Source of the DNA: Pseudomonas fulva
GTDB taxonomy: Bacteria > Pseudomonadota > Gammaproteobacteria > Pseudomonadales > Pseudomonadaceae
DNA length: 64,000 nucleotides
Assembly: GCF_023517795.1 (NCBI RefSeq)
Contig: NZ_CP082928.1
Location: 992,001-1,056,000, forward strand
Reading direction: 5' to 3'
Shown: positions 40,046 to 50,037 of the stretch, in pieces
Position numbering within the stretch: the stretch's first letter is position 1
How the letters are laid out: the number at the start of each line of letters is the position of its first letter
The notes under the pieces: model-generated
Told to the model about the DNA's origin: nothing
Database searches by the model: none
The model's input: only the letters and a program-made list of their open reading frames with translations
Program-made: the position numbers and the translations under genes

Positions 40046-40854
40046 ACCTTCGCGACCACGCGCTCGCTCGGGCGACGCGCACCGGCCACCAGCTTGTCGA
40101 CGATACGCGCGGCGGCGACCATGCCGAAGGTCGCCGTCACCATCATCACCGCGCCGAAGCCGCCGGCGCAGTCGAGCTTCACGCCCTCACCGACGAAGGC
40201 CTTGCTCTGGCACACGCTGCCGTCCGCACCGGGATAGCGCAGCTGCTCGGTGGAGAATACGCAGGGCACGCTGTAGGTGCGCCCCGGCGTACGGGAAAAG
40301 CCGTAGTCGCGGCGCAGGGTCGAGCGCACCTTGGCAGCCAGGGGATCGTTGAAGGTCTTGTTGAGGTCGGCCACCTGCACCTGGGCCGGGTCGATCTGCC
40401 CGCCGGCGCCACCGGTGGTCACCAGGGCGATCTTGCGGCGCTTGCACCAGGAGATCAGCGCCGCCTTGGCCGCCACGCTGTCGATGCAGTCGACCACCCC
40501 GTCGAGTTCGACCGTGATGTACCCGGCCATGGTCTCGCGGGTCACGAAGTCGGCCACCTCGTGCACCACGCAGGCGGGGTTGATGGCGCGCAGGCGCTCG
40601 CCCATTACCTCGACCTTGGCGCGCCCGACCTGGCCCTGCAGGGCGTGGGCCTGGCGATTGGTGTTGCTGACGCAGACGTCGTCCAGGTCGAACAGGGAAA
40701 TCTCGCCCACCCCGGAGCGCACCAGCGCCTCGGCCGCCCAGGAACCGACACCGCCGATACCGACCACGGCCACGTGGGCGGCGGCCAGCCGTTCTGCGCC
40801 TTGGCGGCCATACAACCGGGCAATGCCGGCGAAACGCTGTTCATCGAACGACAT
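40042..40854 (-). CDS. tcdA: tRNA threonylcarbamoyladenosine dehydratase TcdA (CsdL)
   Basis: A 270-residue ThiF/E1-like enzyme that uses ATP to cyclise t6A37 to ct6A37 in tRNA. VGIGGVGSWAAEAL is the ATP-binding Rossmann motif, FDLDDVCVSNTNRQ follows, and DCIDSVAAK is the family motif. The start at 40854 has GAGGAG upstream. It is convergent with csdA-csdE with a 4-bp overlap of stop codons; E. coli keeps csdA-csdE-csdL together, so the functional link holds although the strand differs. Confidence 0.94.
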   Translation of the reverse strand: MSFDEQRFAGIARLYGRQGAERLAAAHVAVVGIGGVGSWAAEALVRSGVGEISLFDLDDVCVSNTNRQAHALQGQVGRAKVEVMGERLRAINPACVVHEVADFVTRETMAGYITVELDGVVDCIDSVAAKAALISWCKRRKIALVTTGGAGGQIDPAQVQVADLNKTFNDPLAAKVRSTLRRDYGFSRTPGRTYSVPCVFSTEQLRYPGADGSVCQSKAFVGEGVKLDCAGGFGAVMMVTATFGMVAAARIVDKLVAGARRPSERVVAKV

Positions 40855-41072
40855 GGGGGCTCCTCTTTCCGGGCGCGCATTATAAGAAGGCCGGCAGCGC
40901 TTCCCAAGCACCATCGGGCCGGCGCGTACAGAGCGTCAGTGCAACGCGGCTGAACATCGCCGGGCAGCTCCCCGGAGCTGTGCTATACAGTCATTCATCG
41001 ACGGAGTAGCATGCGCGCCAGCCGGCGTTCGCCGGTCTTCTCCCCGTTCCACCCTTCGGAACCTTACACAGC

Positions 41073-43682
41073 ATGCTTTCGCGCAAGTTCGGTCTCAATC
41101 TCGTTGTTTTCCTGGCTATTGCCGCCCTGTTCACCGGTATCTGGGCGCTCTACAACCGCCCGGTCACCGCCCCGGACTGGCCGGAACAGATCTCCGGCTA
41201 TTCGTTCTCGCCGTTCCGGCAGGGGCAGAGCCCGCAAACCGGCGTCTACCCGAGCGATCAGGAGATGCGCGAGGATCTCGAACTGCTGTCCAAGCAGACC
41301 GACAGCATCCGCACCTACTCGGTGGACGGCGACCTCGACAAGATCCCCGCGCTCGCCGAGGAGTTCGGCCTGCGCGTGACCCTGGGCGTGTGGATCAGCC
41401 CCGACGAGGAGCGCAACGAACGGGAGATCACCAAGGCCATCGAAATCGCCAACAACTCGCGCAGTGTGGTGCGCGTGGTGGTGGGCAACGAGGCGTTGTT
41501 CCGCCGCGAGGTCACCGTCAAGCAGCTGACCGCCTACATGGACCGCGTGCGCTCGGCGGTCAAGGTGCCGGTCACCACGTCCGAGCAATGGCACATCTGG
41601 GACGAATTCCCGGAGCTGGCCGACCACGCCGACCTGATCGCCGCCCACGTGCTGCCCTACTGGGAATTCATTCCCATGAAGGACTCCACCCAGTTCACCC
41701 TGGACCGCGCCCGCGACCTGAAGAAGCTGTTCCCGAAAAAGCCCCTGCTGCTGTCCGAGGTGGGCTGGCCGAGCAACGGCCGGGTACGCGGCGGCGCCGA
41801 GGCGAGCCAGGCCGACCAGGCCATCTACCTGCGCACCCTGGTCACCACGCTCAACGCCCAGGGCTACAACTACTTCGTCATCGAGGCCTTCGACCAGCCC
41901 TGGAAGGCTGGCGACGAAGGCTCGGTGGGCGCCTACTGGGGCGTCTACAACCTCGACCGCCAGCCGAAATTCAACTTCGAAGGCCCGGTGGTGGCGATTC
42001 CGAAATGGCGCATGCTGGCGGTCGCCTCGGTGGTCATGGCGCTGCTGTCGCTGGCCCTGATGCTGATCGACGGCAGCGCCCTGCGCCAGCGCGGCCGCAC
42101 CTTCCTGACCTTCGTGGCGTTCGCCGGCGGCTCGGCCCTGGTGTGGATCGGCTACGACTACAGCCAGCAATACAGCACCTGGTTCAGCACCCTGGTCGGC
42201 GTGCTCCTGGGCATCGGCGCCATCGGCGTGTTCATCGTCTTGCTCACCGAGGCCCACGAGCTGGCCGAAACGGTGTGGACGCAGCGCCGCCGGCCCTTCA
42301 CCCCGGTGATCGGCGACAGCCATTACCGGCCCAAGGTGTCGATCCACGTGCCCTGCTACAACGAGCCGCCGGAGATGGTCAAACAGACCCTCGACGCCCT
42401 GGCCAACCTCGATTACCCGGACTTCGAAGTCCTGATCATCGACAACAACACCAAGGACCCGGCGGTCTGGGAACCGGTGCGCGACTACTGCGAAGCGCTC
42501 GGCCCGCGCTTCCGCTTCTTCCACGTCGCGCCGCTGCACGGCTTCAAGGGCGGTGCGCTGAACTACATCCTGCCGCACACCGCGCCGGACGTCGAAGTGG
42601 TGGCGGTGATCGACTCCGACTACTGCGTCGACCGCAACTGGCTCAAGCACATGGTGCCGCACTTCGCCGACCCGGCGATCGCCGTGGTGCAGTCGCCCCA
42701 GGACTACCGCGACGGTGAGGAAAGCACCTTCAAGAAGCTCTGCTACGCCGAGTACAAGGGCTTCTTCCACATCGGCATGGTGACCCGCAACGACCGCAAC
42801 GCGATCATCCAGCACGGCACCATGACCATGATCCGCCGTACCGTGATGGACGAGCTGAAGTGGGCCGACTGGACCATCTGCGAGGATGCCGAGCTGGGCC
42901 TGCGGGTGTTCGAGAAAGGCTATTCGGCCGCCTACGCCCACGACAGCTTCGGCAAGGGCCTGATGCCCGATACCTTCATCGACTACAAGAAGCAGCGCTT
43001 CCGCTGGGCCTACGGCGCCATCCAGATCATGAAGGGCCACGCCCGTCAGCTGCTGGCCGGCAAGGACAGCGAGCTCAAGCGCGGCCAGCGTTATCACTTC
43101 ATCGCCGGCTGGCTGCCGTGGGTCGCCGATGGCCTGAACATCTTCTTCACCGCCGGTGCGCTGCTGTGGTCGGCGGCGATGATCATCGTGCCGCAACGGG
43201 TCGACCCGCCACTGCTGATCTTCGCGATTCCGCCCCTGGCGCTGTTCCTGTTCAAGGTCGGCAAGATCATCTTCCTCTACCAGCGGGCGGTGGGCGTCAA
43301 CCTCAAGGATGCCTTCTGCGCGGCGGTGGCCGGCCTGGCGCTGTCGCACACCATCGCCAAGGCGGTGCTGTACGGCATGTTCACCAAGACCATTCCGTTC
43401 TTCCGCACCCCGAAGATGCGCTCCAGCCACGGCCTGATGGTGGCCCTGGCGGAAGCCCGCGAAGAAGTGTTCATCATGCTGCTGCTGTGGGGCGCCGCCC
43501 TGGGCATCGCCATCGTCCAGGGCCTGCCCAGCTACGACGTGAAGTTCTGGGTGATCATGCTGCTGGTGCAGTCGCTGCCCTACCTGGCCGCCCTGATCAT
43601 GGCGCTGCTCTCCTCGCAGCCCAAGCCACTGGAGATTCCCGTGGTGCAAGGCGACAGCGAGAACGAGGCGGAGAAAGCCTGA
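41073..43682 (+). CDS. ndvB: Beta-(1,3)-glucan synthase NdvB (GH17-GT2 fusion)
   Basis: An 869-residue inner-membrane protein. TM1 is near residues 8-27. A GH17-like domain (about 35-310) has the two family glutamates E140 (GNEALF) and E229 (LSEVGWPSNG). After several membrane helices, a GT2 domain (about 430-690) shows D514-S-D516 (DSDY), the CEDAELG acidic motif and Q641RFRW645, the processive synthase signature. A C-terminal membrane bundle follows. P. aeruginosa NdvB, also next to dapE, makes periplasmic cyclic glucans linked to biofilm antibiotic tolerance. GCTATACAG upstream resembles an RpoS-type -10. Confidence 0.93.
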   Translation: MLSRKFGLNLVVFLAIAALFTGIWALYNRPVTAPDWPEQISGYSFSPFRQGQSPQTGVYPSDQEMREDLELLSKQTDSIRTYSVDGDLDKIPALAEEFGLRVTLGVWISPDEERNEREITKAIEIANNSRSVVRVVVGNEALFRREVTVKQLTAYMDRVRSAVKVPVTTSEQWHIWDEFPELADHADLIAAHVLPYWEFIPMKDSTQFTLDRARDLKKLFPKKPLLLSEVGWPSNGRVRGGAEASQADQAIYLRTLVTTLNAQGYNYFVIEAFDQPWKAGDEGSVGAYWGVYNLDRQPKFNFEGPVVAIPKWRMLAVASVVMALLSLALMLIDGSALRQRGRTFLTFVAFAGGSALVWIGYDYSQQYSTWFSTLVGVLLGIGAIGVFIVLLTEAHELAETVWTQRRRPFTPVIGDSHYRPKVSIHVPCYNEPPEMVKQTLDALANLDYPDFEVLIIDNNTKDPAVWEPVRDYCEALGPRFRFFHVAPLHGFKGGALNYILPHTAPDVEVVAVIDSDYCVDRNWLKHMVPHFADPAIAVVQSPQDYRDGEESTFKKLCYAEYKGFFHIGMVTRNDRNAIIQHGTMTMIRRTVMDELKWADWTICEDAELGLRVFEKGYSAAYAHDSFGKGLMPDTFIDYKKQRFRWAYGAIQIMKGHARQLLAGKDSELKRGQRYHFIAGWLPWVADGLNIFFTAGALLWSAAMIIVPQRVDPPLLIFAIPPLALFLFKVGKIIFLYQRAVGVNLKDAFCAAVAGLALSHTIAKAVLYGMFTKTIPFFRTPKMRSSHGLMVALAEAREEVFIMLLLWGAALGIAIVQGLPSYDVKFWVIMLLVQSLPYLAALIMALLSSQPKPLEIPVVQGDSENEAEKA

Positions 43683-43701
43683 TCCGCGGCAACGCGACCT
43701 G

Positions 43702-43729
43702 AAAACGGCGGCCAGTGGCCGCCGTTTTT
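43702..43729 (+). terminator. Intrinsic terminator of ndvB
   Basis: A perfect 12-bp stem (aaaacggcggcc with ggccgccgtttt) with a 3-nt loop runs into a five-T tail, 19 nt after the stop. Confidence 0.92.
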
Positions 43730-43865
43730 CCAGGGGTCGAGGCGCCCTGCAACGGGGTCGCCACTGGCTGCACCGCATCCCAACCGTCCTTACGCCTACG
43801 AGCCCCGGGCGTTTTGCTTTAAGCTATGCGCCCTTCTCGCCCTGCATTGTGTTACCGGAGCTCCC

Positions 43866-45008
43866 ATGACGGCCCTGTCCCCGACCCTCGAACTCGCCTG
43901 CGACCTGATCCGCCGCCCCTCGGTCACCCCGCTGGACGAGGGCTGCCAGGAACTGATGATGCGCCGCCTGGGGGCACTGGGCTTCGCCGTCGAGGCGATG
44001 CGCATCGAGGACGTGGACAACTTCTGGGCCAGCCATGGCCGTGACGACGGCCCGGTACTGTGCTTCGCCGGCCATACCGACGTGGTGCCCACCGGCCCGC
44101 TGCAGGCCTGGCAGCATGGCCCGTTCGACGCCCTGATCGACGAGCAGGGCATGCTCTGCGGTCGCGGCGCGGCCGACATGAAAGGCAGCCTGGCGTCGAT
44201 GATCATCGCCGTCGAGCGCTTCGTCGCCGAATACCCGAACCACAAGGGGCGCATCGCCTTCCTGATCACCAGCGACGAGGAAGGCCCGGCCCACCATGGC
44301 ACCAAGGCGGTGGTCGAGCGCCTGGCCGCGCGCAACGAGCGCCTGGACTGGTGCATCGTCGGCGAGCCGTCGAGCACCACCCTGGTCGGTGACGTGGTGA
44401 AGAACGGCCGCCGCGGCTCCCTGGGCGCGACCCTGACGGTGCGCGGCATCCAGGGCCACGTGGCCTACCCGCACCTGGCCAGGAACCCGATCCACCTGGC
44501 GGCGCCGGCGCTGGCCGAACTGGCGGCCGAGCATTGGGACGACGGCAACGCCTTCTTCCCGCCGACCAGTTTCCAGGTCTCCAACCTGAATGCCGGCACC
44601 GGTGCCACCAACGTGATTCCCGGCGAGCTGACGGCGGTGTTCAACTTCCGCTTCTCCACCGAGTCGACCGTCGAGGACCTGCAGCAGCGGGTCAACGCGA
44701 TCTTCGACAAGCACGGCCTGGACTATCACATCGACTGGGCGCTGTCGGGCCTGCCGTTCCTCACCGAGCCGGGCGCGCTGCTCGATGCGGTCAGCACCAG
44801 CATCCGCCAGGTGACCGGTCGCGAGACCACACCCAGCACCAGCGGCGGCACCTCCGACGGGCGCTTCATCGCCACCCTGGGCACCCAGGTGGTCGAGCTC
44901 GGCCCGGTCAATGCGACCATCCACCAGGTCAACGAGCGGGTGCTGGCCAGCGATCTCGAGGTGCTTACCGAGATCTACTACCAGACCCTGGTCAAGCTGC
45001 TCGCCTGA
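43866..45008 (+). CDS. dapE: Succinyl-diaminopimelate desuccinylase DapE
   Basis: A 380-residue dizinc M20 peptidase that hydrolyses N-succinyl-LL-DAP. The motifs are [13 protein letters not shown] (His ligand), [12 protein letters not shown] (bridging Asp), TSDEEGPA (catalytic Glu) and the C-terminal [10 protein letters not shown]. The N-terminal [13 protein letters not shown] is typical. It completes the set of dapC, dapD and dapE genes in the window. rlmA starts inside its stop codon (TGATG). Confidence 0.97.
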   Translation: MTALSPTLELACDLIRRPSVTPLDEGCQELMMRRLGALGFAVEAMRIEDVDNFWASHGRDDGPVLCFAGHTDVVPTGPLQAWQHGPFDALIDEQGMLCGRGAADMKGSLASMIIAVERFVAEYPNHKGRIAFLITSDEEGPAHHGTKAVVERLAARNERLDWCIVGEPSSTTLVGDVVKNGRRGSLGATLTVRGIQGHVAYPHLARNPIHLAAPALAELAAEHWDDGNAFFPPTSFQVSNLNAGTGATNVIPGELTAVFNFRFSTESTVEDLQQRVNAIFDKHGLDYHIDWALSGLPFLTEPGALLDAVSTSIRQVTGRETTPSTSGGTSDGRFIATLGTQVVELGPVNATIHQVNERVLASDLEVLTEIYYQTLVKLLA

Positions 45009-45817
45009 TGCTCGCCTGCCCGATCTGCCAGGCGCCACTGACCGCCGTCGACAATGGCGTGGCCTGCCCGGCCAACCACCGCTTCGACCGCGCGCGCCAG
45101 GGCTACCTGAACCTGCTGCCGGTGCAGCACAAGAACAGCCGCGACCCGGGTGACAACGCCGCCATGGTCGAGGCGCGCCGACGCTTTCTCGATGGCGGCC
45201 ACTACGCGCCGCTGGCCGCCCGACTGGCCGAACTGGCGGCGAGCTACAAGCCGCAGCGCTGGCTGGATATCGGTTGCGGCGAGGGCTACTACACCGCGCA
45301 GATCGCCGAGGCGCTGGTGGATGCCGACGGCTATGCCCTGGATATTTCCCGCGAGGCGGTCAAGCGCGCCTGCAAGCGTGCGCCCCAGCTGAACTGGCTG
45401 GTTGCCAGCATGGCCCGGGTGCCCCTGGCCGATGCCAGCTGCGGGTTGCTGGCCAGCGTGTTCAGCCCGCTGGACTGGCAGGAAGCCAAGCGCCTGCTGG
45501 CGCCCGGCGGCGGCCTGCTGCGCATGGGCCCGACCCGCGAACACCTGATGGAGCTGCGCGAGAAGCTCTACGACGAAGTGCGCGACTACGATGACAGCAA
45601 GCACCTCGAACTGATCCCGCCGGGCATGCACCTGGCGCATAGCGAAACCCTGAGTTTTCGGCTGCTGCTAGACAGCGAGCAAGCCCGCGCCGACCTGCTG
45701 GCGATGACGCCCCACGGCTGGCGCGCCAGTGCCGAACGCCGCGCCGCGGTCATTGCCGAAAGCTTCGAAGTCACCGTCGCCATCCGCTACGATTGGATCG
45801 AGCGTGACGCGTCCTGA
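45008..45817 (+). CDS. rlmA: 23S rRNA (guanine-N1) methyltransferase RlmA
   Basis: A 269-residue enzyme that methylates G745 of 23S rRNA. The N-terminal zinc site is CPICQAPL followed by ACPANHRFD (Cys3His type). The SAM motif is WLDIGCGEGYYT, and LLASVFSPLDWQEAKRLLAPGG corresponds to motif IV. The GYLNLLPVQHKNSRDPGDN linker is an RlmA hallmark. Translation is probably coupled to dapE through the overlapping stop and start. Confidence 0.92.
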   Translation: MLACPICQAPLTAVDNGVACPANHRFDRARQGYLNLLPVQHKNSRDPGDNAAMVEARRRFLDGGHYAPLAARLAELAASYKPQRWLDIGCGEGYYTAQIAEALVDADGYALDISREAVKRACKRAPQLNWLVASMARVPLADASCGLLASVFSPLDWQEAKRLLAPGGGLLRMGPTREHLMELREKLYDEVRDYDDSKHLELIPPGMHLAHSETLSFRLLLDSEQARADLLAMTPHGWRASAERRAAVIAESFEVTVAIRYDWIERDAS

Positions 45818-45842
45818 ACGCCCCGACCAGATGAGAACCCTC

Positions 45843-46214
45843 ATGCGCCAACCGGATATCGAGATCTACCTGAAGGACGCCGATCACCAGGCCATCGCCG
45901 CCTGGCTGACCCAGGCCCTTGGCCCGTGCTCCGACTGGCAGCAGAAAGGCCAGACCTTCCAGTGCCGCGCCGGCGACATTCCGGTGACCTGGCTGCCCAA
46001 GGCCGTAGGCAAATGGCACAGCCTGTACCTGGAAAGTGACGCCACCCCCTGGGACGACGACCTGGCCTGCGCCCAGGCGGCCTACACGGCACTGGACGTG
46101 GAAGTTCGTTGCGCACCCGGTAGCTGGGAAGAGGACGAAAGCGACGAGCAGGCCGATCAGTGGCTGCGCATCAGCGCCGACGGCGTGCAGGAAATCACCT
46201 GGCGTACGAGCTGA
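45843..46214 (+). CDS. Conserved hypothetical acidic protein, 123 residues
   Basis: The product (MRQPDIEIYLKDADHQAIAAWL...) is acidic and cytoplasmic, with CSDWQQKGQTFQCR, GKWHSLYLESDATPWDDD and a DESDEQADQWLRI C-terminal part. It has no membrane helix or known domain that I recognise. The start at 45843 has GAGAA upstream; ATG 45831 is an alternative. It follows rlmA by 25 nt and may share its transcript. Confidence 0.7.
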   Translation: MRQPDIEIYLKDADHQAIAAWLTQALGPCSDWQQKGQTFQCRAGDIPVTWLPKAVGKWHSLYLESDATPWDDDLACAQAAYTALDVEVRCAPGSWEEDESDEQADQWLRISADGVQEITWRTS

Positions 46215-46975
46215 CCGTCCTGCCCTCAGCTATTCATCCCGCCCGAAGTCAACCGCTCGGCTTTGGGTACTTTGGCAGCGTTTCCTCACACGCTGCTTTG
46301 CTCCGCCTCTGAACCCTCCTCACTTGCCGCCTCGTTGCATGAACCTGTTTACGATCTTTCAGCTCGATTTCAGGCGAAGTGGCGGAAGCGGCCGTTGGTG
46401 CATTACCTGTGGGCGCGGGCGCAGAGCGTCCTCGTCGGCATTCCCACGCAGAGCATGAGGAACGATCAAATAACAGCTCGAGGCTAAAGCCTCTCCCACG
46501 AGTGAACGACCGCTGTTGCCTTGTAGCCGCCTGGTTATGTCGCCTAAAAAACGTGAACAGGTTCCACGGCCGACTTACTGCCAGAAGAATCAGGCTGACC
46601 TCCGGCAACCAGTAGCGACTATTAAAAACGACTACAAAAATCTCAAAAACGCCGCTTTCTACGCTTGTAAATGATTTTGAACGGCGCGACATCGCGCCGC
46701 ACCCAAGAAGATTTAATAGCGTTCTCTTTCTGGACATTTATTCATGATTGCCGCATTAACCCCTCTTTTACCGGCAAGAAGCCAAGATCTTATCGGGATA
46801 ATTCAGCATGAAAAATAACAATATCTCCGATAACTTGTAGTCATGAAAAATAATTACTCCATGAATATTGCTTACCGGCCTGCTCTGTTTGCAGAATGCC
46901 GCCGTACGACTTTGGTCGACACCGCCCCTCTGCCGCCCTCTGGGTGAATCTGCAACGATCGCAGGAGATGCAAGC
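46215..46975. other. Long intergenic region with decayed repeats upstream of pntAA
   Basis: This 761-bp region has no believable gene; the open frames have poor codon bias and no recognisable product. The first half contains fragments reminiscent of common Pseudomonas intergenic repeats (GCATTCCCACGCAGAGCATGAGG around 46439, and GAGGCTAAAGCCTC, a palindrome at 46480-46493). The second half (about 46500-46870) is AT-rich and should hold the pntAA promoter. It looks like the scar of degraded mobile or repeat DNA. Confidence 0.5.
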
Positions 46976-48094
46976 GTGCACATTGGTGTTCCACTCGAAA
47001 CCCAGGCAGGCGAAACGCGGGTGGCCGCGACGCCGGAAACCATCAAGAAGCTGATCGGCCAGGGCCATCGGGTTACCGTCCAGAGCGGTTCCGGCATTGC
47101 CGCCAGCATTACCGACGCGGCCTATGTAGCCGCCGGCGCCAGCATTGGCGATGCAGCGGCAGTATTCGGCGCCGAGCTGGTACTCAAGGTGGTGGCGCCG
47201 ACCGATGCCGAACTGGCGCTGATGAACAGCGGCGCCGTGCTGGTGGGCATGCTCAACCCGTTCAGCAACGAAACCATCGCGCGCCTCAACGCAGCGGGCG
47301 TCACCGCCTTCGCCCTGGAAGCGGCGCCGCGCACCTCCCGCGCCCAGAGCCTGGACGTGCTGAGCTCCCAGGCCAATATCGCCGGCTACAAGGCGGTGAT
47401 GCTGGCGGCCAATCACTACCCGCGTTTCATGCCCATGCTGATGACCGCCGCCGGCACGGTGAAAGCCGCCCGCGTGCTGATCCTCGGCGCCGGCGTTGCC
47501 GGCCTGCAGGCCATTGCCACGGCCAAACGCCTGGGCGCGGTGATCGAGGCCTCCGACGTGCGCCCGGCCGTGAAGGAACAGATCGAATCCCTCGGCGCCA
47601 AGTTCGTTGACGTGCCATTCGAGACCGACGAGGAGCGCGAGTGCGCCGAAGGCGTCGGCGGTTACGCCCGGCCGATGCCGGCCTCGTGGATGGAGCGCCA
47701 GGCCAGGGCCGTGCACGAACGTGCCAAGCAGGCCGACATCATCATCACCACCGCGCTGATTCCCGGCCGCAAGGCGCCCACGCTGCTGCACGAAGCCACG
47801 GTCGCCGAGATGAAGCCCGGCTCGGTGGTCGTCGACCTGGCCGCCATCCAGGGCGGCAACTGCCCGCTCACCGAGCTGGACAGGGTGGTGGTCAAGCACG
47901 GCGTGACCCTGGTCGGCCACGGCAACCTGCCGGCCCTGGTCGCTGCCGATGCATCGGCCCTGTATGCGCGCAACCTGCTCGACTTCCTCAAGCTGGTGAT
48001 CAAGGACGGCGCCTTCCACCTCGACCTGGAAGACGACATCGTCGCCGCCTGCCTGATGTGCCAAGGCGGCGAGATCAAACGCGTCAACCCATGA
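46976..48094 (+). CDS. pntAA: NAD(P) transhydrogenase subunit alpha 1 (PntAA)
   Basis: A 372-residue cytoplasmic dI domain that binds NAD(H). It starts at a GTG (46976), chosen because GCAGGAG lies 8 nt upstream and the product then begins [20 protein letters not shown], the family N-terminus. The alanine-dehydrogenase-like Rossmann motif is [41 protein letters not shown] and the RQDD-loop-like region follow. It is the first gene of the pntAA-pntAB-pntB operon, the split-alpha arrangement found in pseudomonads. Confidence 0.94.
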   Translation: MHIGVPLETQAGETRVAATPETIKKLIGQGHRVTVQSGSGIAASITDAAYVAAGASIGDAAAVFGAELVLKVVAPTDAELALMNSGAVLVGMLNPFSNETIARLNAAGVTAFALEAAPRTSRAQSLDVLSSQANIAGYKAVMLAANHYPRFMPMLMTAAGTVKAARVLILGAGVAGLQAIATAKRLGAVIEASDVRPAVKEQIESLGAKFVDVPFETDEERECAEGVGGYARPMPASWMERQARAVHERAKQADIIITTALIPGRKAPTLLHEATVAEMKPGSVVVDLAAIQGGNCPLTELDRVVVKHGVTLVGHGNLPALVAADASALYARNLLDFLKLVIKDGAFHLDLEDDIVAACLMCQGGEIKRVNP

Positions 48095-48100
48095 TGGCCA

Positions 48101-48120
48101 CCCTCTCCTCAGGGAGAGGG
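48101..48120. repeat. CCCTCTCC/GGAGAGGG palindrome inside the pnt operon
   Basis: A perfect 8-bp stem with loop TCAG lies between pntAA and pntAB. This palindrome type recurs between Pseudomonas genes. Inside an operon it may adjust the stability of the two mRNA halves. Confidence 0.6.
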
Positions 48121-48147
48121 CCAATCACTACAAAAAGGATCACTGCG

Positions 48148-48462
48148 ATGGATCTGATTTCCGACGGCATCTACAACCTGATCATCTTCGTGCTGGCCAT
48201 CTACGTCGGCTACCACGTGGTCTGGAACGTCACCCCCGCCCTGCACACGCCGTTGATGGCGGTGACCAACGCCATCTCCGCCATCGTCATCGTCGGCGCC
48301 ATGCTTGCTGCCGCCCTGACCGTCACCCCACTGGGCAAGACCATGGGCACCCTGGCCGTGGCCCTGGCGGCGGTCAACGTGTTCGGTGGCTTCCTGGTCA
48401 CCCGGCGCATGCTGGAAATGTTCAAGAAGAAAACCCCGAAAGCCGCGGCGGAGAAGCAGTGA
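48148..48462 (+). CDS. pntAB: NAD(P) transhydrogenase subunit alpha 2 (PntAB)
   Basis: A 104-residue membrane subunit with about three helices ([48 protein letters not shown]). [15 protein letters not shown] is the family signature. It forms part of the proton channel that links hydride transfer to the proton gradient, mainly producing NADPH. AAAAAGGAT precedes the ATG. pntB starts directly after its stop. Confidence 0.95.
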   Translation: MDLISDGIYNLIIFVLAIYVGYHVVWNVTPALHTPLMAVTNAISAIVIVGAMLAAALTVTPLGKTMGTLAVALAAVNVFGGFLVTRRMLEMFKKKTPKAAAEKQ

Positions 48463-48463
48463 A

Positions 48464-49900
48464 ATGAGCATGAACCTGATCACCCTGCTCTACCTGGTCG
48501 CCTCGGTGTGTTTCATCCAGGCGCTCAAGGGCCTGTCGCACCCGACCACCTCGCGGCGCGGCAACGCCTTCGGCATGGTCGGCATGACCATCGCCGTGCT
48601 CACCACCCTGGGCCTCATCCATAAGCTGGGCAGCGAGCTGGCGGTGCAAGGCATCGGCTACGTGATCGTCGGCCTGCTGGTCGGCGGCACGGCCGGCTCG
48701 ATCATGGCCAAGCGCGTCGAAATGACCAAGATGCCCGAGCTGGTCGCCTTCATGCACAGCATGATCGGCCTGGCCGCGGTATTCATCGCCATTGCCGCGG
48801 TGGTCGAGCCCCAGTCCCTGGGTATCGTCGCCAGCATCGCCGACCCGATTCCCGCCGGTAACCGCCTGGAGCTGTTTCTTGGCGCGGCCATCGGCGCCAT
48901 CACCTTCTCAGGCTCGGTGATCGCCTTCGGCAAGCTGTCCGGCAAGTACAAATTCCGCCTGTTCCAGGGCGCGCCGGTACAGTTCGCCGGCCAGCACCTG
49001 ATCAACCTGCTGATCGGCATGGCCATCGCCGGCCTGGGCCTGTATTTCACCTTCACCGGCAACCTCACCGCCTTCGCCGTGCTGGTGGCCCTGGCCTTCG
49101 TGATCGGCGTGCTGATCATCATTCCCATCGGCGGCGCGGACATGCCGGTGGTGGTGTCGATGCTCAACAGCTACTCGGGCTGGGCGGCCGCCGGTATCGG
49201 CTTCTCGCTGAACAACTCGATGCTGATCATCGCCGGCTCCCTGGTCGGTTCCAGCGGCGCGATCCTCTCGTACATCATGTGCAAGGCGATGAACCGCTCG
49301 TTCTTCAACGTCATCCTCGGCGGCTTCGGCGGTGCGACCGACGCGGGCCCGGCGGCGGGCAGCGGCGAGCAACGCCCGGTGAAATCCGGCTCTGCCGACG
49401 ATGCAGCGTTCCTGCTCGGCAACGCCGACAGCGTGATCATCGTGCCCGGCTATGGCCTGGCCGTGGCTCGCGCCCAGCACGCCCTGAAGGAGCTGACCGA
49501 GAAGCTGGTCCACAAGGGCGTGACCGTGAAGTACGCGATCCACCCGGTGGCGGGCCGCATGCCCGGCCATATGAACGTGCTGCTGGCCGAGGCCGAGGTG
49601 CCCTACGACCAGGTGTTCGAGATGGAGGACATCAACGCCGAATTCGGCCAGGCCGATGTGGTGCTGGTGCTCGGCGCCAACGACGTGGTCAACCCGGCGG
49701 CGAAGAACGATCCCAAGTCGCCGATCGCCGGCATGCCGATCCTCGAAGCCTTCAAGGCCAAGACCATCATCGTCAACAAGCGCTCGATGGCCAGCGGCTA
49801 CGCAGGCCTGGACAACGAACTGTTCTACCTGGACAAGACCATGATGGTGTTCGGCGACGCCAAGAAGGTCATCGAGGATATGCTCAAAGCCGTAGAATGA
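48464..49900 (+). CDS. pntB: NAD(P) transhydrogenase subunit beta (PntB)
   Basis: A 478-residue subunit: about nine membrane helices (residues 1-270) followed by the NADP(H)-binding dIII domain (about 290-478). GADMPVVVSMLNSYSGWAAAGIGF is the membrane signature. VIIVPGYGLAVARAQHAL is the dinucleotide motif, KYAIHPVAGRMPGHMNVLLAEA and NKRSMASGYAGLDN are family hallmarks. The ATG at 48464 lies a few bases after the pntAB stop. A strong terminator follows. Confidence 0.96.
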   Translation: MSMNLITLLYLVASVCFIQALKGLSHPTTSRRGNAFGMVGMTIAVLTTLGLIHKLGSELAVQGIGYVIVGLLVGGTAGSIMAKRVEMTKMPELVAFMHSMIGLAAVFIAIAAVVEPQSLGIVASIADPIPAGNRLELFLGAAIGAITFSGSVIAFGKLSGKYKFRLFQGAPVQFAGQHLINLLIGMAIAGLGLYFTFTGNLTAFAVLVALAFVIGVLIIIPIGGADMPVVVSMLNSYSGWAAAGIGFSLNNSMLIIAGSLVGSSGAILSYIMCKAMNRSFFNVILGGFGGATDAGPAAGSGEQRPVKSGSADDAAFLLGNADSVIIVPGYGLAVARAQHALKELTEKLVHKGVTVKYAIHPVAGRMPGHMNVLLAEAEVPYDQVFEMEDINAEFGQADVVLVLGANDVVNPAAKNDPKSPIAGMPILEAFKAKTIIVNKRSMASGYAGLDNELFYLDKTMMVFGDAKKVIEDMLKAVE

Positions 49901-49905
49901 CCCGC

Positions 49906-49937
49906 AAAGGGGCGCGCTAGAGCGGCCGCGCCCCTTT
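49906..49937 (+). terminator. Terminator of the pnt operon
   Basis: A perfect 11-bp stem (aaaggggcgcg with cgcgccccttt), 10-nt loop, ending in TTT, 6 nt after the pntB stop. Confidence 0.85.
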
Positions 49938-50037
49938 CGAGTGCAATTCGGCGTCAAGGGAAAAATACAGCAGCGCTGATTGGTAACGAGAATCGGTGTT
50001 CAGAAAAATAAATAGCTAAGCAACTATGCCGAACAAT

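Noticed and set aside
41064..43778. 904-codon open frame on the minus strand opposite ndvB
   Set aside because: The overlapping plus-strand gene has all NdvB motifs; the antisense product is compositionally biased without known motifs.
46249..46737. 162-codon minus-strand frame in the gap before pntAA
   Set aside because: Unusual composition (Arg/Ser/Cys-rich), spans repeat fragments, no ribosome site and no recognisable family.
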